A DNA stretch of 64,000 nt, taken from Treponema bryantii NK4A124. GTDB lineage: Bacteria > Spirochaetota > Spirochaetia > Treponematales > Treponemataceae. The stretch is from assembly GCF_000421345.1 (NCBI RefSeq), contig NZ_ATWV01000008.1:62001-126000 (forward strand), read 5' to 3'. A program made the translations under genes and the position numbers. Below, one piece after another: positions 61,755 to 64,000 of this stretch (positions are counted from its first letter, which is position 1; each line of letters opens with the position of its first letter). Below the pieces are notes generated by a model. It saw only the letters and a program-made list of their open reading frames with translations. It was not told the origin of the DNA and searched no databases.

Positions 61755-63284
61755 TTAGCGTGCATATTCCACGATTCGTGTCTCGCGGATCATTGTAAGT
61801 CTGATTCTTCCAGGATATCGCAAATCAGTTTCAATCTGCTTTGCAATATTACGTGCAAGTTCTTTTACATCGCCATCGGCAATCTTCTCGTTATTAACAA
61901 GAATGCGGAGCTCACGACCTGCCTGAATAGCATAGGCCTTTTCAACACCATTAAAGCCTTCGGCAATTGCCTCAAGGTTTTCAAGACGCTTAACATAGTT
62001 GTCAATTGTCTCGCGGCGGGCACCTGGACGTGCCGCAGAAATAGCATCTGCAATCTGAACAACAACAGCTTCGAGTGATTCTGTTGGAACGTCGTTGTGG
62101 TGAGCGGCAATTGCATTAACAATAACCGGACTCTCACCCATCTTACGTGCCATTTCAGCACCAACCTCTGCGTGGTTCTGATCGCTGTCTGTTTCAGCTC
62201 CCTTACCAATATCATGAAGAATTGCAGCACGCTTTGCAACTTCGCGGTCTGCACCAATTTCTGCCGCAATCATGCTGGCAGCCATTGCAACTTCTTTTGA
62301 ATGGTAAAGAACGTTCTGACCATAACTTGTACGGAAGTAAAGGCGTCCAAGAGCACGAATTCCGTCGGTATTCATGTTGTGGATTCCCAGGTCGAAAAGG
62401 GCTCTTTCACCTTCTTCGTAAATCTTGTTCTGAATTTCGTGGGTAACCTTCTGAACAATTTCCTCGATTCTGGCCGGATGAATACGTCCGTCAGAAATAA
62501 GGCGTTCGAGAGATTCCTTTGCAATTTCCTTGCGAACCGGGTCAAAACAAGAAATAACTACAGCTTCCGGAGTATCATCAATGATGATGTCTACGCCAGT
62601 GAGAGTTTCGAGGGTACGGATGTTGCGGCCTTCACGACCGATAATGCGTCCTTTCATTTCGTCACTTGGAAGAGAAACTGTGGCTACTGTAATGTCGCTT
62701 GTTGTTTCCGGAGCAATACGTTGAATTGTGGTAACAAGAATGTCTTTTGCTTTCTTTTCTGCAGTAAGCTGAGCTTCCTGCTCGATTTTGTTGATAAGAG
62801 CCTGAGCGTCATGACGTGCGTCATTTTCAAGGTTCTTGATAATCAAATCTTTTGCTTCCTGCTGAGAAAGACCAGAGATTTTTTCAAGTTCCTGACGATA
62901 AAGCTCTTCCTGTTTAGAAAGTTCTTCTTCTCTTTTTACCATTGCAGCTTTTTTATCTGCAAGTTCTTTTTCGTTTTTTTCAAATTCCGCTGCACGCTGA
63001 TCAAGGAGTTCTTCTTTTTTGTTTACCCTTGCCTCAAAGCGCTGCACTTCGGCTCTGCGTTCACGGTTCTCCCGCTCCTGCTGATTTCGTTCACGAATGA
63101 GCTCATCTTTTGCATTTAACAAAATTTCTTTTTTCTGTGCTTCTGCCTCGCGAATAGCGTCCTGTTTAACGCGCTCGGCTTTCTGTTCAGAAGCTGTTAA
63201 TTGAAATCTGGCATAAATCCAGCGAATAATCCATCCAAGAACAATTCCAGCAACAGGGAGAACTATGTACAACACGATGTTCAT
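61755..63284 (-). CDS. rny: Ribonuclease Y
   Basis: 509 residues, endonuclease of mRNA decay at the inner membrane. N-terminal membrane segment (about 3-22), long coiled coil (25-180), KH domain with MKGRIIGREGRNIRTLETLTGVD, HD domain with AAILHDIGKG (HD in metal site) and the C-terminal RNase Y domain ending in REIRI-like ETRIVEYAR. SD TAGGAG. Confidence 0.96.
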   Translation of the reverse strand: MNIVLYIVLPVAGIVLGWIIRWIYARFQLTASEQKAERVKQDAIREAEAQKKEILLNAKDELIRERNQQERENRERRAEVQRFEARVNKKEELLDQRAAEFEKNEKELADKKAAMVKREEELSKQEELYRQELEKISGLSQQEAKDLIIKNLENDARHDAQALINKIEQEAQLTAEKKAKDILVTTIQRIAPETTSDITVATVSLPSDEMKGRIIGREGRNIRTLETLTGVDIIIDDTPEAVVISCFDPVRKEIAKESLERLISDGRIHPARIEEIVQKVTHEIQNKIYEEGERALFDLGIHNMNTDGIRALGRLYFRTSYGQNVLYHSKEVAMAASMIAAEIGADREVAKRAAILHDIGKGAETDSDQNHAEVGAEMARKMGESPVIVNAIAAHHNDVPTESLEAVVVQIADAISAARPGARRETIDNYVKRLENLEAIAEGFNGVEKAYAIQAGRELRILVNNEKIADGDVKELARNIAKQIETDLRYPGRIRLTMIRETRIVEYAR

Positions 63285-63377
63285 ACTTCACTCCTATTGT
63301 AAAATTTTTAGAATAGTTCAGATTCCATTCTACTATAAGAAGAGAGTGATGTCAAATTGATTTTCTACTATAAAATG

Positions 63378-63452
63378 TGGTTTCGATACGCCAGCTTCGC
63401 AGGCTACTCAACCACCGGTGATTGAGTAGGCCGAAGGCCGTATCGAAATCAC
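63378..63452. repeat. REP-like repeat, family B, inverted pair
   Basis: GTGGTTTCGATACGCCAGCTTCGCAGGCTACTCAACCACC and GGTGATTGAGTAGGCCGAAGGCCGTATCGAAATCAC back to back, between lptB and rny. Confidence 0.78.
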
Positions 63453-64000
63453 ATACTGAAATCTTTACCCAGGTAGATCTCGCGGGCTACTTCACTGTCC
63501 AGAATCTCTTGTTTTGAGCCCTGAATCATGATTGTTCCCTGGTTTACAATAATGGCTCGGTCTGTAATTTCCAGAGTATCGCGTACGTTATGGTCTGTAA
63601 TAAGGATTCCTATGCCTCTTTTTGCCAGCAGACGTATCATGCTTTTGATATCAGCTACGGCAATAGGGTCAATTCCGGCAAAAGGCTCGTCCAGAAGCAG
63701 GAATTTTGGCTCCATTGCAAGGGAACGGGCAATTTCTGTACGACGGCGCTCACCACCGGAAAGAGTAAAGGCCTTCTGCTTGCGGATGCGGCCGATAGAA
63801 AACTCTTCTATAAGAGATTCCAGACGATATTTTTTTTCTTCTTTTGTAAGGTCACGGCGGGTTTCCAGAATAGACCAGATATTTTCTTCTACAGTGAACT
63901 TGCGGAATACAGAAGGCTCCTGCGGCAGGTAAGCAATGCCAAGGCGGGCTCTTTTATACATAGGAAGGCCGGTTAAACACTGGTCATCAAGAAAAACATC
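63449..64000 (-). CDS. lptB: LPS export ABC ATPase LptB (5' end outside window)
   Basis: The frame is open to the last base ([13 protein letters not shown] before the Met at 63961), so the gene continues upstream beyond the window. Visible parts: Q-loop [13 protein letters not shown], signature [17 protein letters not shown], Walker [15 protein letters not shown]-loop [15 protein letters not shown]. LptB powers lipopolysaccharide or similar lipid transport to the outer membrane, so the host is a diderm. Treponemes with lipo-oligosaccharide-type transport genes are consistent with this. Confidence 0.93.
   Translation of the reverse strand, partial: DVFLDDQCLTGLPMYKRARLGIAYLPQEPSVFRKFTVEENIWSILETRRDLTKEEKKYRLESLIEEFSIGRIRKQKAFTLSGGERRRTEIARSLAMEPKFLLLDEPFAGIDPIAVADIKSMIRLLAKRGIGILITDHNVRDTLEITDRAIIVNQGTIMIQGSKQEILDSEVAREIYLGKDFSM

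Overview
The window looks like chromosomal DNA of a diderm, probably anaerobic bacterium, most likely a spirochaete of the Treponema type. Reasons: moderately low GC, LptB and ClpS/ClpA (diderm), lipoprotein-type signal peptides, RNase Y, YesM/YesN sugar signalling, and several small proteins that look like treponemal families. This placement is an inference from gene content, since there is no rRNA in the window.

The left third (about 1.4-22.3 kb, all minus strand) is one coherent sulfur-acquisition region built around nitrogenase-like metalloenzymes. It has one NifH-type reductase (18095-18943), one stand-alone radical-SAM NifB (19465-20343), two NifX-type cofactor carriers (19098-19472, 8311-8727) and two complete NifD/NifK-type pairs (15507-17003 with 14187-15506, and 6856-8301 with 5557-6846). 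Around them are a divergent cysteine synthase paralogue, a normal CysK, a Cys/Met-metabolism PLP enzyme, a taurine/sulfonate-type ABC importer, a cystine/polar amino acid-type ABC importer with a MATE transporter, a YczE-like membrane protein and a LysR regulator. All four P-cluster subunits keep the three cluster cysteines, but both alpha subunits lack the Gln and His that nitrogenase needs near its cofactor, and there is no NifEN or NifV. Together with the sulfur genes this points to a methylthio-alkane reductase (Mar)-like system that frees sulfur or methanethiol from organosulfur compounds, not to N2 fixation. Five promoters in the region carry the same palindrome, TTACCTA-N9-TAGGTAA. In four of them it occurs twice, with the -35 box TTGACA lying inside the upstream copy, so the region looks like a single regulon.

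The middle (22.4-47.1 kb) holds a PTS IIA-like protein, a lytic transglycosylase, rex-serC-serA (redox regulator and serine supply, the carbon precursor of cysteine), a RES/Xre toxin-antitoxin pair, a patch of small enzymes (AraC-methyltransferase fusion, two NUDIX hydrolases, a GNAT, a methyltransferase), an aldo/keto reductase with ferredoxin domain, a C39-like protease, a Y-family polymerase with a small partner, YbaK, a GH31 glycosidase with an uncharacterised glycosidase-like protein, a rhomboid-like protein without catalytic residues, a two-component system, a GH5 cellulase and a BRO-N/DinD-like protein with an Xre regulator.

The right part (47.1-64 kb) has clpS-clpA, then a sugar sensor set (membrane-anchored binding protein, YesM kinase, YesN regulator, lipoprotein binding protein) next to a ChvE-GguAB-type sugar importer whose binding protein is interrupted by an in-frame TAG. 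Small proteins, RNase Y and the partial lptB follow.

Three genome-wide features stand out. (1) At least nine genes start 6-7 bases after a -10 box and appear leaderless. (2) A palindromic repeat family (coding for peptides like HPELVSGS or QVRND) occurs about nine times and sits in frame inside three genes. (3) A REP-like hairpin family occurs in inverted pairs between genes.
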